Positions 43,309 through 52,506 of a stretch of 64,000 bases of DNA are shown here, piece by piece. How positions within the stretch are numbered: position 1 is the first letter of the stretch; each line of letters opens with the position of its first letter. The stretch is taken from contig CAWEOP010000009.1 in the NCBI GenBank assembly GCA_963810755.1, forward strand, positions 1,116,001 to 1,180,000, written 5' to 3'. The DNA comes from FEN-1219 sp963810755 (GTDB lineage: Bacteria; Pseudomonadota; Gammaproteobacteria; Steroidobacterales; Rariloculaceae). The position numbers and the translations under genes were made by a program. Below the pieces are notes generated by a model. That model saw only the letters and a list, made by a program, of their open reading frames with translations, ran no database searches and was not told the origin of the DNA.

Positions 43309-44187
43309 TCAGCCCTTCTCGTTCCGATTCAACCGCGCGATCAGGCTCGACGTGTCCCAACGCTTCCCGCCCATGCCGACGACGTCGGCGTAGAACTGGT
43401 CGACGAGCGCCGCAACCGGCAGCTCCGCGCCGTTGTTGCGAGCCTCTTGCAGGCAGATCCGCAGGTCCTTGCGCATCCACTCGACCGCGAAGCCGAAGTC
43501 GAACTTGCCGTCGTTCATCGTCTTCCAGCGATTCTCCATCTGCCACGACTGCGCGGCTCCCTTCGAGATCACGTCCACCACTGCTGCGACGTCGAGCCCC
43601 GCCTTGCGCGCGAAGTTCAGCGCTTCGGCGAGGCCCTGTACGACGCCCGCGATCGCGATCTGATTGACCATCTTCGTGAGTTGTCCCGACCCGGCGGGCC
43701 CGAGCAAGCGCACGTTGTGCGCGAACGAGCGAATCACAGGCTCCGCTGTCGCGAACGGCGCGGGCTCGCCGCCAACCATCACGGTGAGCTTGCCGTTCTC
43801 CGCTCCCGCCTGCCCACCCGACACGGGCGCGTCGAGGCACTCGATACCGCGCTCGCGGCCCGCGGCCGCGATCTCGCGCGCGACCCCCGCGGACGCCGTC
43901 GTGTGATCCACGTAGATCGCGCCGCGGCGCATGGCCGCGAGCGCGCCGTCGTTGCCGAGTGCGATCGCGCGCAGATCCGGGTCGTCGCCGACGCAGCTGA
44001 AGACGATCTCGGCGTCGCGCGCGGCTTCAGCCGGCGTTGCCGCGATCTTGCCCTCGTATTGACCGCGCCATTTGTCCGACTTTGCACGCGACCGGTTGTA
44101 CACGGTGACGGCATGGCCTTTTCGGCTCAACCAGCCGGCCATCGGATAGCCCATCACGCCCAAGCCCAAAAAAGCGACGTTCGCCAT
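43309..44187 (-). CDS. 3-hydroxyisobutyrate dehydrogenase-family oxidoreductase
   Basis: NAD(P)-dependent beta-hydroxyacid dehydrogenase, 292 aa. The Rossmann motif GLGVMGYPMAGWL opens the protein, the substrate motif DAPVSGGQAGAENG lies near residue 122, and the catalytic Lys is in GQLTKMVNQ. It could reduce tartronate or succinate semialdehyde, or oxidise 3-hydroxyisobutyrate; sequence does not decide. It is 35 bp after the last gene of the thiamine operon, so read-through is possible. Confidence 0.88.
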   Translation of the reverse strand: MANVAFLGLGVMGYPMAGWLSRKGHAVTVYNRSRAKSDKWRGQYEGKIAATPAEAARDAEIVFSCVGDDPDLRAIALGNDGALAAMRRGAIYVDHTTASAGVAREIAAAGRERGIECLDAPVSGGQAGAENGKLTVMVGGEPAPFATAEPVIRSFAHNVRLLGPAGSGQLTKMVNQIAIAGVVQGLAEALNFARKAGLDVAAVVDVISKGAAQSWQMENRWKTMNDGKFDFGFAVEWMRKDLRICLQEARNNGAELPVAALVDQFYADVVGMGGKRWDTSSLIARLNRNEKG

Positions 44188-44222
44188 ATCCGTTCCTGTT
44201 TCGCTAAGTTGTTCTGTGCCGG

Positions 44223-45105
44223 CTAACTGAGCCGCTCGCCGAGCGCGGCCGCAAGCTCCGCATAGGGCTCGGCGGCCGCGACCCGAAGCTCGCCGAGCCG
44301 CGCCCAGAAGAATGCCACGAGCCGCACCATCCGGACGATCTTGCCGAGCTCGAGTGAGCGAGACCCGCGGCGGCCCGTCTCCGTGGTACGCGGCGAGCAG
44401 CTCGCGGCACTCGGTCTTGCCGTAGTCGTTCATGCCGGCGAGACCCGCGAGATCGAGCGCCGGCGAGGCGCGCACAGCATACTCGAAGTCGACGAGCACG
44501 AGACCGCCGTCGTCGAGGACGTTCGCCGCAACGAGGTCGTTGTGACACAGCGCGGTCGGCAGATAGACGGAGTCGTAGTGGCGCGCGAGGCCGAGCAGCT
44601 CGTCGGCCCAGGCATTCGCGCGCGCGTCGAAACGCGCGCGCCGCGCGTCGACACCCGCCGAGAGCGCGGCGAGATATTTTCTCGCGATGCGCTCGGCCGC
44701 GTACGCCGGCGCGCTCGCTTCGACGGCGTGCAGCGCACGCAGCAATCCGGCGGCGCGCACGACGTTGCGGATCGCGCGCGCGTCCGCAACGGTCCACGGC
44801 CGTGCGCCAGAGCGGTACTCGGTGAGCAGCAGCCCTCGCTCGACGTCGACGGCCGCGACCGCGGGCGCGAGCCCCGCACCGGCCGCGGCGCGCATCACCG
44901 CCGCCTCCGTCGCGACGTCGATGAGGCCGTCCGCGCCGGGCGTAGGCAATCGCAACACCCACTGCTGGGAGCCGACCGCGACGCGATAGCTTCGCCGGTT
45001 GATTCCGCCGGCGAGCGGCTCGAGAGCCGCGCGCCGGACGGCGTCCGCGCCGAGCACGTGCTCGAGCGCCGCCCGCGCCGCGCGCTCGCCGTCGTCGGAG
45101 CTCAC
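44223..45105 (-). CDS. Thiamine-kinase-like phosphotransferase, one frameshift
   Basis: Choline/aminoglycoside-kinase-fold protein, 293 aa if repaired. N-lobe GGINRRSYRV, catalytic loop LCHNDLVAANVL (Brenner-type HxDxxxxN) and metal-binding VLVDFEYA are visible. An extra base near 44351 shifts the frame; the correct C-terminus (MVRLVAFFWARLGELRV) ends at TAG 44223. GTG 45105 overlaps the transporter stop as GTGA. As the last gene of a TPP-riboswitch operon it most probably phosphorylates thiamine; this is inferred from context. Confidence 0.8.
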
Positions 45106-45714
45106 GCCGGTACCGCGGCTTGTGCGCGCCAGTCGCGGTGCCAACGGTAGAACCCGAGCACGACGAGGAAGAGGTAAACGACGAACAACGCCGCGTAGAG
45201 ATACAGCTCGCGCGACCAATAAATGTAGAGCGTGAGCCCGTCGATCACGAGCCAGTAGATCCAGTTCTCGAGTACCTTCTTCGCGACCATGTAGGTAGTG
45301 ATGACCGCGCCGATACTCGTGAAGGAATCGAGGTAGGGAAACGCCGCGTTCGTGCGGCTCAGCAGCATCCCGAGCACGACCGTAGCTGCAACGGTGCACG
45401 CGACCGCGGCGACGTGGTATCTCGCGGGCCAGGTGCTCACGGGTAAGTCGGCCGCGCCCGTCTCGGCCGGTTCCGGGGCGCCGCCATTGGCGCCACCCGT
45501 AGACCGCCATCGCCGCGTAGAACAGCTGGAGCGCGGACTCGGGATAGAGCCGAGCCTCGACGAACAGAACGAGCGACAGCAGCGTGCCGATCAACGCGGC
45601 GGGCCAGCACAGGATGTTCTGCTGTACCGCGAGCACGAGATAGGCGAGCGCGAACGCCACCGACGAAACTTCGAGCGGCGACATCGACGCGAGCATCGCG
45701 GCGACTGCATCCAT
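45102..45714 (-). CDS. pnuT: PnuT/PnuC-family thiamine transporter, one frameshift
   Basis: Facilitator of the PnuC family with seven predicted helices, 203 aa if repaired. N-terminal part (VSSVAFALAYLVLAVQQNILCWPAALIG) and C-terminal part (WIYWLVIDGLTLYIYWSRELYLYAALFVVYLFLVVLGFYRW, split here for reading) lie in different frames, joined by one extra base near 45485. PnuC proteins carry nicotinamide riboside; TPP-regulated relatives (PnuT) carry thiamine. Operon position after a TPP riboswitch favours thiamine. It overlaps both neighbours by 1-4 bp. Confidence 0.82.
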
Positions 45715-45993
45715 CAGCGCGGTGCGTCGAGCACGGGCGGTTCGCCGATCGGCAAGTCGGCGTTCAAGAATTTCACGACCAGCGCCTGCGGGCCGCCGCC
45801 GGTGAAGCTGCGTTCGAGCGCCGTCCGCAGCGTCTCCATCACGACGCCGAGCTCGCCGCGCAGCTGCGTGCTCATTTGGTTCACGACGACCTCGAGCCGC
45901 GCGTCGCTTTGGATCGTCGTCGATGAACGCGACGATCTTCTCGATCGGGTGGCCTTGCAGCGGATACAGACTCATCTCGACGGTGACGCGCAT
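45714..45993 (-). CDS. YkoF-like thiamine/HMP-binding protein, one frameshift
   Basis: Small soluble protein of 92 aa if repaired, opening with VEMSLYPLQG and IEKIVAFI and continuing, after an extra base near 45916, with VVVNQMSTQLRGELGVVMETL. The SLYPL and MSTQLRGE motifs match the YkoF/thiamine-binding ACT-like family as I recall it. It has AGGAG just upstream and ends TGATG with pnuT. It has no signal peptide, so it would bind thiamine or its pyrimidine in the cytoplasm. Confidence 0.7.
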
Positions 45994-46002
45994 GTCGTTC
46001 TC

Positions 46003-48148
46003 CTAGAGCGCATAGCTCACGGTGAGACCGTAGTGCCGCGGATCGCCGAGCCGCGTATATAACGCGCCGGCGAAGTCGGGCGGCTCGTTGCCGAAGAAGA
46101 AGCCGCGCACGAAGTATTCCTTGTCGAACACGTTGCGCGCCCAGAGCGAAACGCTCCACGGCCCCCATTCGCGCCCCACGCGCACGTTGGTGAGCGCGTA
46201 CGGTTTCGATTGCTGGTCGTGGCCATAGTCGTAGAAGAACTCGTCCATGCCGCTGACGTCGAGCCGGCCCCACCAGCCCGACGGCGCGCGGTACTCGGCG
46301 CCGAGCGAATAGGTGTACGCCGGCGCATGCGCCTGCTCGCGGCCTTCGAGCTCCGGAAACAGCGAGAAGCGCTCGATCTTCGTGCGCAGCCAACCGAGCG
46401 CCGCGGACAGCTCGACCCGCTCCGCTGCGCGCCAGTCGAGCGTGGCTTCGAGCCCGTAGTGCTCGCCGCGCTCCGAGTTCGCGGTCACGAGCAGGAACGA
46501 CGACGGATCGCCGAGCCTGAGCTGGATCGGAATCTTGATCTGCTGGTCGTCGCGGCGCGCGTAGAACACGCCGGCGTCGGCGTGCCAACGCCCGTCGGCG
46601 GACGACGCGCGGTAGCCCGCCTCGACGCTCGTCAGCGACTCGGGGTCGTACTCGATTTCCTCCGGCGTGAGATTGCCGTTGTCGACGTCGCCGAAGTCGA
46701 CGCCCGCGAGCGCGACGTTGAAGCCGCCGGCCTTGTAGCCGCGCGCGAACCGCAGATACGTCGAGCGGTGATCGCCGAGCCGCCAGCTGAACGCGAGCTC
46801 GCCGCCGATCATGTCGTCGTCGGGATCGAAGCGGTTGCCCGCGGTGTCGTGAAAGCTCGCGCTGCGCTGCTCCGCTCGCAGACCCGCCGTGAGCTCGAGG
46901 CTCGCGCCGAGCGCGATCCGCACCTGACCGAAGAGCGCGACGTTGGTCGCGTCGTATTCGCTGAACACCGGATTGTTCGTATCGAGCGTACAGACTGGAC
47001 CGCAGATAGGGTCCTCGTAGACGCCGAGATCGAGATGATCGTTGCTTTCTTCGAGATCGAGCGCGTACACGCCGACGAGCCAGTCGCCGCGCCCGCCCGC
47101 GATCGCGCCGGGCTTCGACAGCATGCGCACCTCCTGGTTGTACGTTCGCCGCTCGCGGTCGTTGGTCGTGATGTAGTCGTAGACATACGGCGCCCAATAC
47201 GCGTCGTTGCCCCAGTCCGCGTCGAAGCTGAACGTCGCGTCCGTGTCGGCGACGACCCGAGATGCTCACGATGTCGACGGCCGCGAGCTCCGCTTGCACG
47301 CGGATCGAGCCGGCGATCGAGCGCTGCGCGTCGCGGCCGGGCTTGTCCGAGTACGTGTGGAAGCCGTTGTCGATCGCCCACGCGTCGTAGCCGTTGTCGA
47401 CGTCGACGTAGAGGCCCGCGAAGTCCACCTCGAGCCGATCGCTCGGCGACCAGTCGAGCTTGCCGCGGGCCGCGAGCTCGTCGCGCTCGTAGGTGTCGTC
47501 GCGGTGCAGGAACACGTTGTCGCGGAAACCGTTGCTCTTGTATTGATGCAGCGAAGCGCGGTAGCCGAGCGTGTCGGTCAACGGACCGCCGAGCGCGGCG
47601 CCGTAGGCCATCGTGTCGTCGCTGCCCGCGGTAGCTTCGAAGTCCGCCGAGAAATCGTCCGTCGGATCCGCGGAGCGCATGTAGATCAAGCCGCCGAGCG
47701 CGTTCGCGCCGTAGCGCGTGCCTTGCGGCCCGCGCAGCACCTCGACGCGGTCGACGTCGAACAACGTGCCGATGCTGCCGAGACCCGAGAAGTCGATGTC
47801 GTCCACGATGAACCCGATCGATGGGTTCGGCGAGCCTTCGTACTGCTCGAGCTCGCCGACGCCGCGCAGCTGAAAGTAGCGCGCGCGCGAGCCTTCGCCG
47901 GAGAGGTTGAGGTTCGGAACTTCGCGGATCGCTTCCTCGAAATGCTCGACGGTCGTCGCGCGTAGCTGCGCACCGTCGAGCACGCTCACGCTCACGGGCA
48001 GCTCGGCGATGCTGCCTTCGCGAAAGTCGGCGGTGACGATGATTTCCTCGAGCGCGGGGCTCGCGGCCGACTCTTGGGCCGAGGCGCCGGAGGACCAGAG
48101 ACCGGCGGTTGCTGCGACGGCAACGCCGAGACTTCGAAAACGCTGCAC
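46003..48148 (-). CDS. TonB-dependent outer membrane receptor, thiamine-regulated, one frameshift
   Basis: 714-aa outer-membrane transporter if repaired. Signal peptide (ending GASAQE), TonB-box-like EEIIVTADF, plug domain (PVSVSVLDGAQL, DRVEVLRGPQGTRYGANALGG) and 22-strand barrel ending in an aromatic-rich strand (YGLTVSYAL). An extra base near 47262 divides it into two frames. It starts at GTG 48148 with AGGAG inside a hairpin downstream of a TPP riboswitch, so thiamine or a derivative is the likely substrate. Confidence 0.88.
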
Positions 48149-48150
48149 TT

Positions 48151-48180
48151 CGGATCTCCTCTACCGACGAGTGAGATCCG
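48151..48180 (-). promoter_or_regulatory. Shine-Dalgarno sequestering hairpin
   Basis: On the minus strand CGGATCTC pairs exactly with GAGATCCG across a 14-nt loop. The 3' arm includes part of the AGGAG ribosome site of the TonB receptor, 8 nt before its GTG. Located between the TPP aptamer and the gene, it probably forms the translational expression platform. Confidence 0.55.
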
Positions 48181-48210
48181 GTCTGTCTAGCGATTGGGGA
48201 GATTCGGAAG

Positions 48211-48304
48211 ACTCCGTCCCTTCGCCGGTACTAACCGGATCAGGTTCAAAGGGTTGACTGACACTTGCGTCAATCTCTCAGGCCTTTTGGGGCCACCCCT
48301 CGGA
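48211..48304 (-). ncRNA. TPP riboswitch (THI element)
   Basis: The minus strand carries the conserved aptamer core: GGGGTG near the 5' end, CTGAGA at 48281-48276, then ACCCTTTGAACCTGATC, GGTTAGTACCGG and CGAAGGGA. These are the classical THI-box segments that bind thiamine pyrophosphate. It lies 63 nt before the TonB receptor start and governs the four-gene thiamine operon, which would be switched off when TPP is plentiful. Confidence 0.95.
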
Positions 48305-48344
48305 CTGCGGCGAGGATCATAGAGCAATCGCCCGGCCTGCGCGA

Positions 48345-48863
48345 CTACTCCTTCAGGCGAGGCATGAGCTCGGCGAGGTTGCACGGACGCGTGCGATAGT
48401 CGAGCTGCGTCGCGATCAGCATGTCCCAACCCGTCGTGCATGCGTTCGACGAGCCGGGGAGGCAGAAGATGTAGGTCGCGTTCGCGACACCCGCGAGGCA
48501 GCGCGACTGCAGGCTCGACGGCCCGATCTCTTCGTACGAAATCGTGCGGAACAGCTCGCCGAAACCTTGGATCTCTTTATCGAGCAGCGGAGCGATTGCT
48601 TCCGGCGTGCCGTCACGGCCCGTGATCCCGGTGCCGCCGGTCGTGATCACGACCTCGATGTTCGCGTCCGCGATCCACTTCGACACGATCGCCCGAATCG
48701 CGTAGATGTCGTCGCGCACGATCGCCTTCTCTGCGAGGCGGTGACCTGCGCTCTGCAAACGCTCGACGAGCACCGCGCCCGATTTGTCCGTGGCCTCGGT
48801 GCGCGTGTCCGACACCGTGAGCACCGCGACATCGAGCGGCTTGAATTCGCGCGGCTCCGTCAT
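48345..48863 (-). CDS. moaB: Molybdenum cofactor biosynthesis protein MoaB
   Basis: MoaB/Mog-family protein binding molybdopterin and adenylating it, 172 aa. TVSDTRT, the GGTG loop (VVITTGGTGITGRD) and GFGELFRTISYEEIG are diagnostic. ATG 48863 overlaps the upstream acetyltransferase stop (ATGA). The riboswitch leader begins just after its stop, on the same strand. Confidence 0.95.
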   Translation of the reverse strand: MTEPREFKPLDVAVLTVSDTRTEATDKSGAVLVERLQSAGHRLAEKAIVRDDIYAIRAIVSKWIADANIEVVITTGGTGITGRDGTPEAIAPLLDKEIQGFGELFRTISYEEIGPSSLQSRCLAGVANATYIFCLPGSSNACTTGWDMLIATQLDYRTRPCNLAELMPRLKE

Positions 48864-49346
48864 GGCGATGCCGCGCGCGAGCTCGGGCTGACGGCGAGGT
48901 CGTGCACCATGCGGAGCGCATCCTCGCGCCCGCCGTAGTAGGCCGGCTTGCGCCCGACTTCGCGATAGCCGAGCCGCTCGTAGAACAAGCGCGCACCGTC
49001 GTTGCTCGCGCGCAGCTCGAGCTGCACGGTGAACGTTCCCGCAACGCGCGCCGAAGACTCGAGCCACTCGACGAGTTGACGGCCGATGCCGAGCCGTTGA
49101 TATCCGCGCTGCACGGCGAGCAAGCTCAGATGCGCGTGCTCGTCATAGAACTCCATGATTGCGAATCCGGCGAGCTGGCGACGATCGCGCGCCGCGAGCA
49201 CGATGCATTCGCGGTTCTTCATGCAGTAGCCGATACGCCCCTCGTTCCACGACCACGGCAAGCCGTTCTCGATGAGGTAGCGAGACATGTTCGCGATCGC
49301 GCGCGGCTTCGTCGGCGCGCGCGAGACCTAGGCGGATGTTCGTCAC
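48860..49346 (-). CDS. GNAT-family N-acetyltransferase, one frameshift
   Basis: 161 aa if repaired. The acetyl-CoA loop RGYQRLGIGRQLVEWL and C-terminal ASNDGARLFYERLGYREVG are typical GNAT features and somewhat RimI-like. The open frame begins at ATG 49288, but the neighbouring frame carries a natural N-terminus (TNIRLGLARADEAA) joined by one extra base near 49300; this gives a start at GTG 49346. It is coupled to moaB, which says little about substrate. Confidence 0.75.
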
Positions 49347-49367
49347 GCCCTTCAGTATAGTTGCAAC

Positions 49368-49975
49368 ATGGTCGAAGCTGCAGCCCGACACCGGCCGCTC
49401 GTCGCGTGCATTCTGCTCGCGGCCGGCGGATCGAGCCGTCTTGGGCTCGCCGAAGCAGCTCGCACGGCGGCGGATGCGGCCGCTGCCTCTTGAACGCGCT
49501 CGCGGCCGCGCGCGACGCGCTCGACGGCGGCGAGATCGTCGTCGTGCTCGGCTCATCCGCGCCACGGTTGCGTGCGCTGCTGCGTCGGCATGCGCCGGAC
49601 GTGCGCATCGCGCTGAATCCGCGTTGGCACACCGGTCTCGCAAGCTCGCTGCAGGCGGGCTTGCGCGCCGCGCCGCGCGATGCGCGCGCCGTGCTCCTGT
49701 CGCTCGTGGACCAACCGGACGTCGGCGCGGCTGCGCTCCGCCGGCTGCTCGCGGCTTGGCGGCGCCGGCCCGCGCTGCCCGCCGCCGCGCTCTACGCGGG
49801 CCGCCCCGGCGTTCCGGCGGTGTTCCCACGCGCGCACTGGCCCGCGCTTCGGGCCGTCCGCGGCGACGCCGGCGCTCGCGCGGTGCTGCGTGCGTCACCG
49901 GCACTCACGCTCGTCGCCATGCCCGAGGCCTCATTCGACGTCGACACGCCCGAGGACCTCGCGCGGCTCAGCTAG
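49368..49975 (+). CDS. MobA/MocA-like nucleotidyltransferase, two frameshifts
   Basis: About 201 aa if repaired. Begins MVEAAARHRPLVACILLAAGGSSRLG (nucleotide-binding loop), then SPKQLAR in a second frame and LLNALAAARDAL onward in a third; extra bases are inferred at about 49444 and 49470. LLSLVDQPDVGAAALRRLL and PGVPAVFPR match molybdenum-cofactor cytidylyltransferases (MocA family), which finish the cofactor for xanthine-dehydrogenase-type enzymes. Divergent from the acetyltransferase, 21 bp apart. Confidence 0.78.
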
Positions 49976-49986
49976 CATCGAACTCT

Positions 49987-50428
49987 CTACGAGGGAGCGC
50001 TGGCCTTGGTCGCGCAGTTCACCCAGCCGGATTGACCGTCGCGATAGTGCTCTTTCTTCCAGATCGGCACGCGGCTTTTCGTCTCGTCGATGATGTAGCG
50101 GCACGCGTCGAACGCGGCGCCGCGGTGCGCGGCGCTCACACCGACCCACACGGCGCAGTCCCCGATCGCGAGCTTGCCGACGCGATGCTCGCAGCGCGCC
50201 GCAGCGATCGCGAAGCGCTCGAGCGCCTCGCGCGAGGATCTTCGTTCCTTCCGCCTCCGCGATCACAGCGTGCGCTTCGTACTCGAGCGCGAGCACGGGC
50301 GCCGACGCGCCGTCGTTGTGATCGCGCACCCAGCCCTCGAACGTCACGCACGCGCCGGAGCCGCCCGCGGCGAGCGAGCGCTTGAGCGCGTCGGGATCGA
50401 TCGTCTGTGCGGTGATCTTGAAGCTCAT
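49987..50428 (-). CDS. moaE: Molybdopterin synthase catalytic subunit MoaE, one frameshift
   Basis: Large subunit of molybdopterin synthase, 146 aa if repaired. GACVTFEGWVRDHNDG and LALEYEAHAVIAEAEG are MoaE signatures. An extra base near 50231 shifts frame; the continuation has EHRVGKLAIGDCAVWVGVSA and VPIWKKEHY with the active-site Lys, ending at TAG 49987. It follows moaD by 16 bp. Confidence 0.92.
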
Positions 50429-50444
50429 CGCGAGCTCGTGCGAC

Positions 50445-50687
50445 TCAACCGCCCGCAACCGGCGGGAAGAACAGCACTTCGTCGCCGGGCGCGAGCCGCA
50501 CGTTCCAATCGGCGAGCTGGTCGTTGATCGCAACCTTGCAGCGCGTCATCGAATCCGCAAAGCCGTGCCGGCGCGCGAGCTCGCCGTAGAGCTCGGCCGC
50601 CGTGCTCGCGTTCGTGCTCAGTGCTTCTTTGTCGCGACCCGCGCGCTCACGAAACGCGGCGAAGTAGCGCGCGGTAACGTCGATCAT
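50445..50687 (-). CDS. moaD: Molybdopterin synthase sulphur carrier subunit MoaD
   Basis: 80-aa ubiquitin-fold sulphur carrier ending in the essential Gly-Gly (FFPPVAGG). ARYFAAFRERAGRD and VAINDQLADWN are family features. It lies between moaC (24 bp) and moaE (16 bp). Confidence 0.95.
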   Translation of the reverse strand: MIDVTARYFAAFRERAGRDKEALSTNASTAAELYGELARRHGFADSMTRCKVAINDQLADWNVRLAPGDEVLFFPPVAGG

Positions 50688-50711
50688 CGCGCTGGCGCCC
50701 CGACTCGCGGA

Positions 50712-51198
50712 TCACGGCTCGGAGCCGGCCGCGGCTCTTGCGTAGTCGCGTTTGCCGCCGGTCTTCGACAGCAACGTGATCTCGCGGATCTCGATGCCGT
50801 GGGTGAGCGCCTTGCACATGTCGTAGACCGTGAGCGCGGCGATGGTTGCGCCCGTGAGCGCCTCCATCTCGACTCCGGTCTTGTGGGTAGCACGCACGGA
50901 GCACTCGATGACCGCCTCGTTCGGCGCGCCCCACTCGATCTTGATGCTGCAGTTCTCGAGCGGCAGCGGATGACAAAACGGGATCAGGTCGTGCGTGCGC
51001 TTCGCGGCCATCGTGCCCGCGATGATCGCAGTGTCGAACACCGGACCCTTCTTCGTGCGCAGCACCTCTGCCGACCGCAGCACGGCGTCCGGCGGGAACA
51101 CGACCGTCGCCCGAGCCACGGCCGTGCGCGTCGTGACGGCCTTGTCGCCGACGTCGACCATCGTCGGGCCGGTTAGCCTTGTCCACGTGGGTGAGCAT
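50712..51198 (-). CDS. moaC: Cyclic pyranopterin monophosphate synthase MoaC, one frameshift
   Basis: Converts the MoaA product to cyclic pyranopterin monophosphate; 161 aa if repaired. N-terminus LTHVDKANRP is joined by one extra base near 51167 to MVDVGDKAVTTRTAVA; FCHPLPL, MEALTGATIAALTVYDMCK and DYARAAAG-like tail are signatures. ATG 51198 overlaps the moaA stop as TGATG, showing coupled translation. Confidence 0.94.
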
Positions 51199-52259
51199 CA
51201 GCCGCCCATCCGATACATCTCGACTCGCTCGGCCTTGTCGCCGTCGGCCGCGGGACGCTCGAGGACTCGGCCGCGAACCTCGCTGTAGCGGTCGTCGCGG
51301 TTGCGCCAGACGTTTTGCAGAAGGCCCACGAGGTCCGCGTCGGTCGCACCCGCGCGCAGCGGGTTGCGAAGCTCCGTGCCGTGCGCCGCAAACAAGCACG
51401 TGTACACGGTGCCGTCCGCGGACAGGCGCGCGCGATGGCAATCGCCGCAGAACGGCGCGCTCACCGAAGAGATGAAGCCGATCTCGCCCTGCCCGTCCTT
51501 GAACGCGTAGCGCTTCGCCACCTCGCCGCGGTAGTTGCTGTCGCGCGGCTCTACGGGCCAGCGGGCAGCGATCCGCTCGAGAAGCTCTTTCGACGGCACG
51601 ACTTGATCGGGCCGCCAACCGTTCACCGTGCCGACGTCCATGTACTCGATGAAACGGACGATGGTGCCGGTGCCGCGGAAGCGTTCCACGAGATCGAGCG
51701 CCGTATGGTCGTTCTTGCCGCGCTCGATGACCGCGTTGATCTTGATGGGCTCGAAGCCGGCGCGGCGCGCCGCCTCGATTCCCGCGAGCACGGTCTTCAG
51801 GTCGCCGCGGCCGCCGTTCATCTCTTTGAACACCTGCTCGTCGAGGCTGTCGAGGCTCACCGTGAGGCGCTTCAAGCCTGCCGCCTTGAGATCCGCCGCG
51901 TGCTCCGCGAGCCGCGTGCCGTTGGTCGTGAGCGCGATGTCCTCGATGCCCTCGAGGCCGGCGAGCGAGGCCACGATCTCGACAATGTCGCGCCGCAGCA
52001 GCGGCTCGCCGCCCGTGAGGCGGATCTTCTTGACGCCGAGCTGCGCGAACAGGCTCGCGACGCGCTTGATCTCGCCGGCCGTGAGCCAGTGCGAGCGCGG
52101 CAGGAACTGGTGGTGCTCTCCGTAGAGCTCGGCCGGCATGCAATAGGGACAGCGGAAATTGCAGCGATCGATCACGGAAATCCGTAGGTCGCGCAAGGGA
52201 CGGCTGAGCCGGTCCTTCACGGTCGCTTGCGTTTGCCAGTGTGCTACGGTGTGCGTCAT
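51198..52259 (-). CDS. moaA: GTP 3',8-cyclase MoaA
   Basis: Radical-SAM enzyme for the first step of molybdopterin synthesis, 353 aa. N-terminal 4Fe-4S motif CNFRCPYC (Cys33, 37, 40), LTGGEPLLRRD, and the C-terminal cluster CGDC with a third Cys in YTCLFA; it ends with the conserved Gly-Gly. The open frame extends 66 codons upstream, but ATG 52259 gives the normal N-terminus. No molybdenum-cofactor riboswitch was recognised in the 247-bp region upstream, which holds only a lone TATAGT/ACTATA -10-like box at 52337. Confidence 0.96.
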   Translation of the reverse strand: MTHTVAHWQTQATVKDRLSRPLRDLRISVIDRCNFRCPYCMPAELYGEHHQFLPRSHWLTAGEIKRVASLFAQLGVKKIRLTGGEPLLRRDIVEIVASLAGLEGIEDIALTTNGTRLAEHAADLKAAGLKRLTVSLDSLDEQVFKEMNGGRGDLKTVLAGIEAARRAGFEPIKINAVIERGKNDHTALDLVERFRGTGTIVRFIEYMDVGTVNGWRPDQVVPSKELLERIAARWPVEPRDSNYRGEVAKRYAFKDGQGEIGFISSVSAPFCGDCHRARLSADGTVYTCLFAAHGTELRNPLRAGATDADLVGLLQNVWRNRDDRYSEVRGRVLERPAADGDKAERVEMYRMGG

Positions 52260-52506
52260 CGAGTAGTCCGCGAGCGGGCCGTGGGCCCCGCAAAGTCGCA
52301 GGGTTGAGCCGACGGCGAAGCCGAATCGCAGGGCGCTATAGTAACCTACGCGCGACAGCTGGGCCGAGGACGCCGGGAGAAACCGTCCAGGCCCGCGCGC
52401 AGACCCAAGACATTCTGGAAAGTCGCGTACTTGCGTGAGGAAGCACGGACGTTCCATGAAGCCGCCGGTGATGGCACAATTGCCGCGCCGCGGGAGAATA
52501 ACAACT

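Noticed and set aside
52260..52506. Molybdenum-cofactor riboswitch upstream of moaA
   Set aside because: No recognisable conserved core in the 247-bp leader; a covariance search would be needed to be certain.
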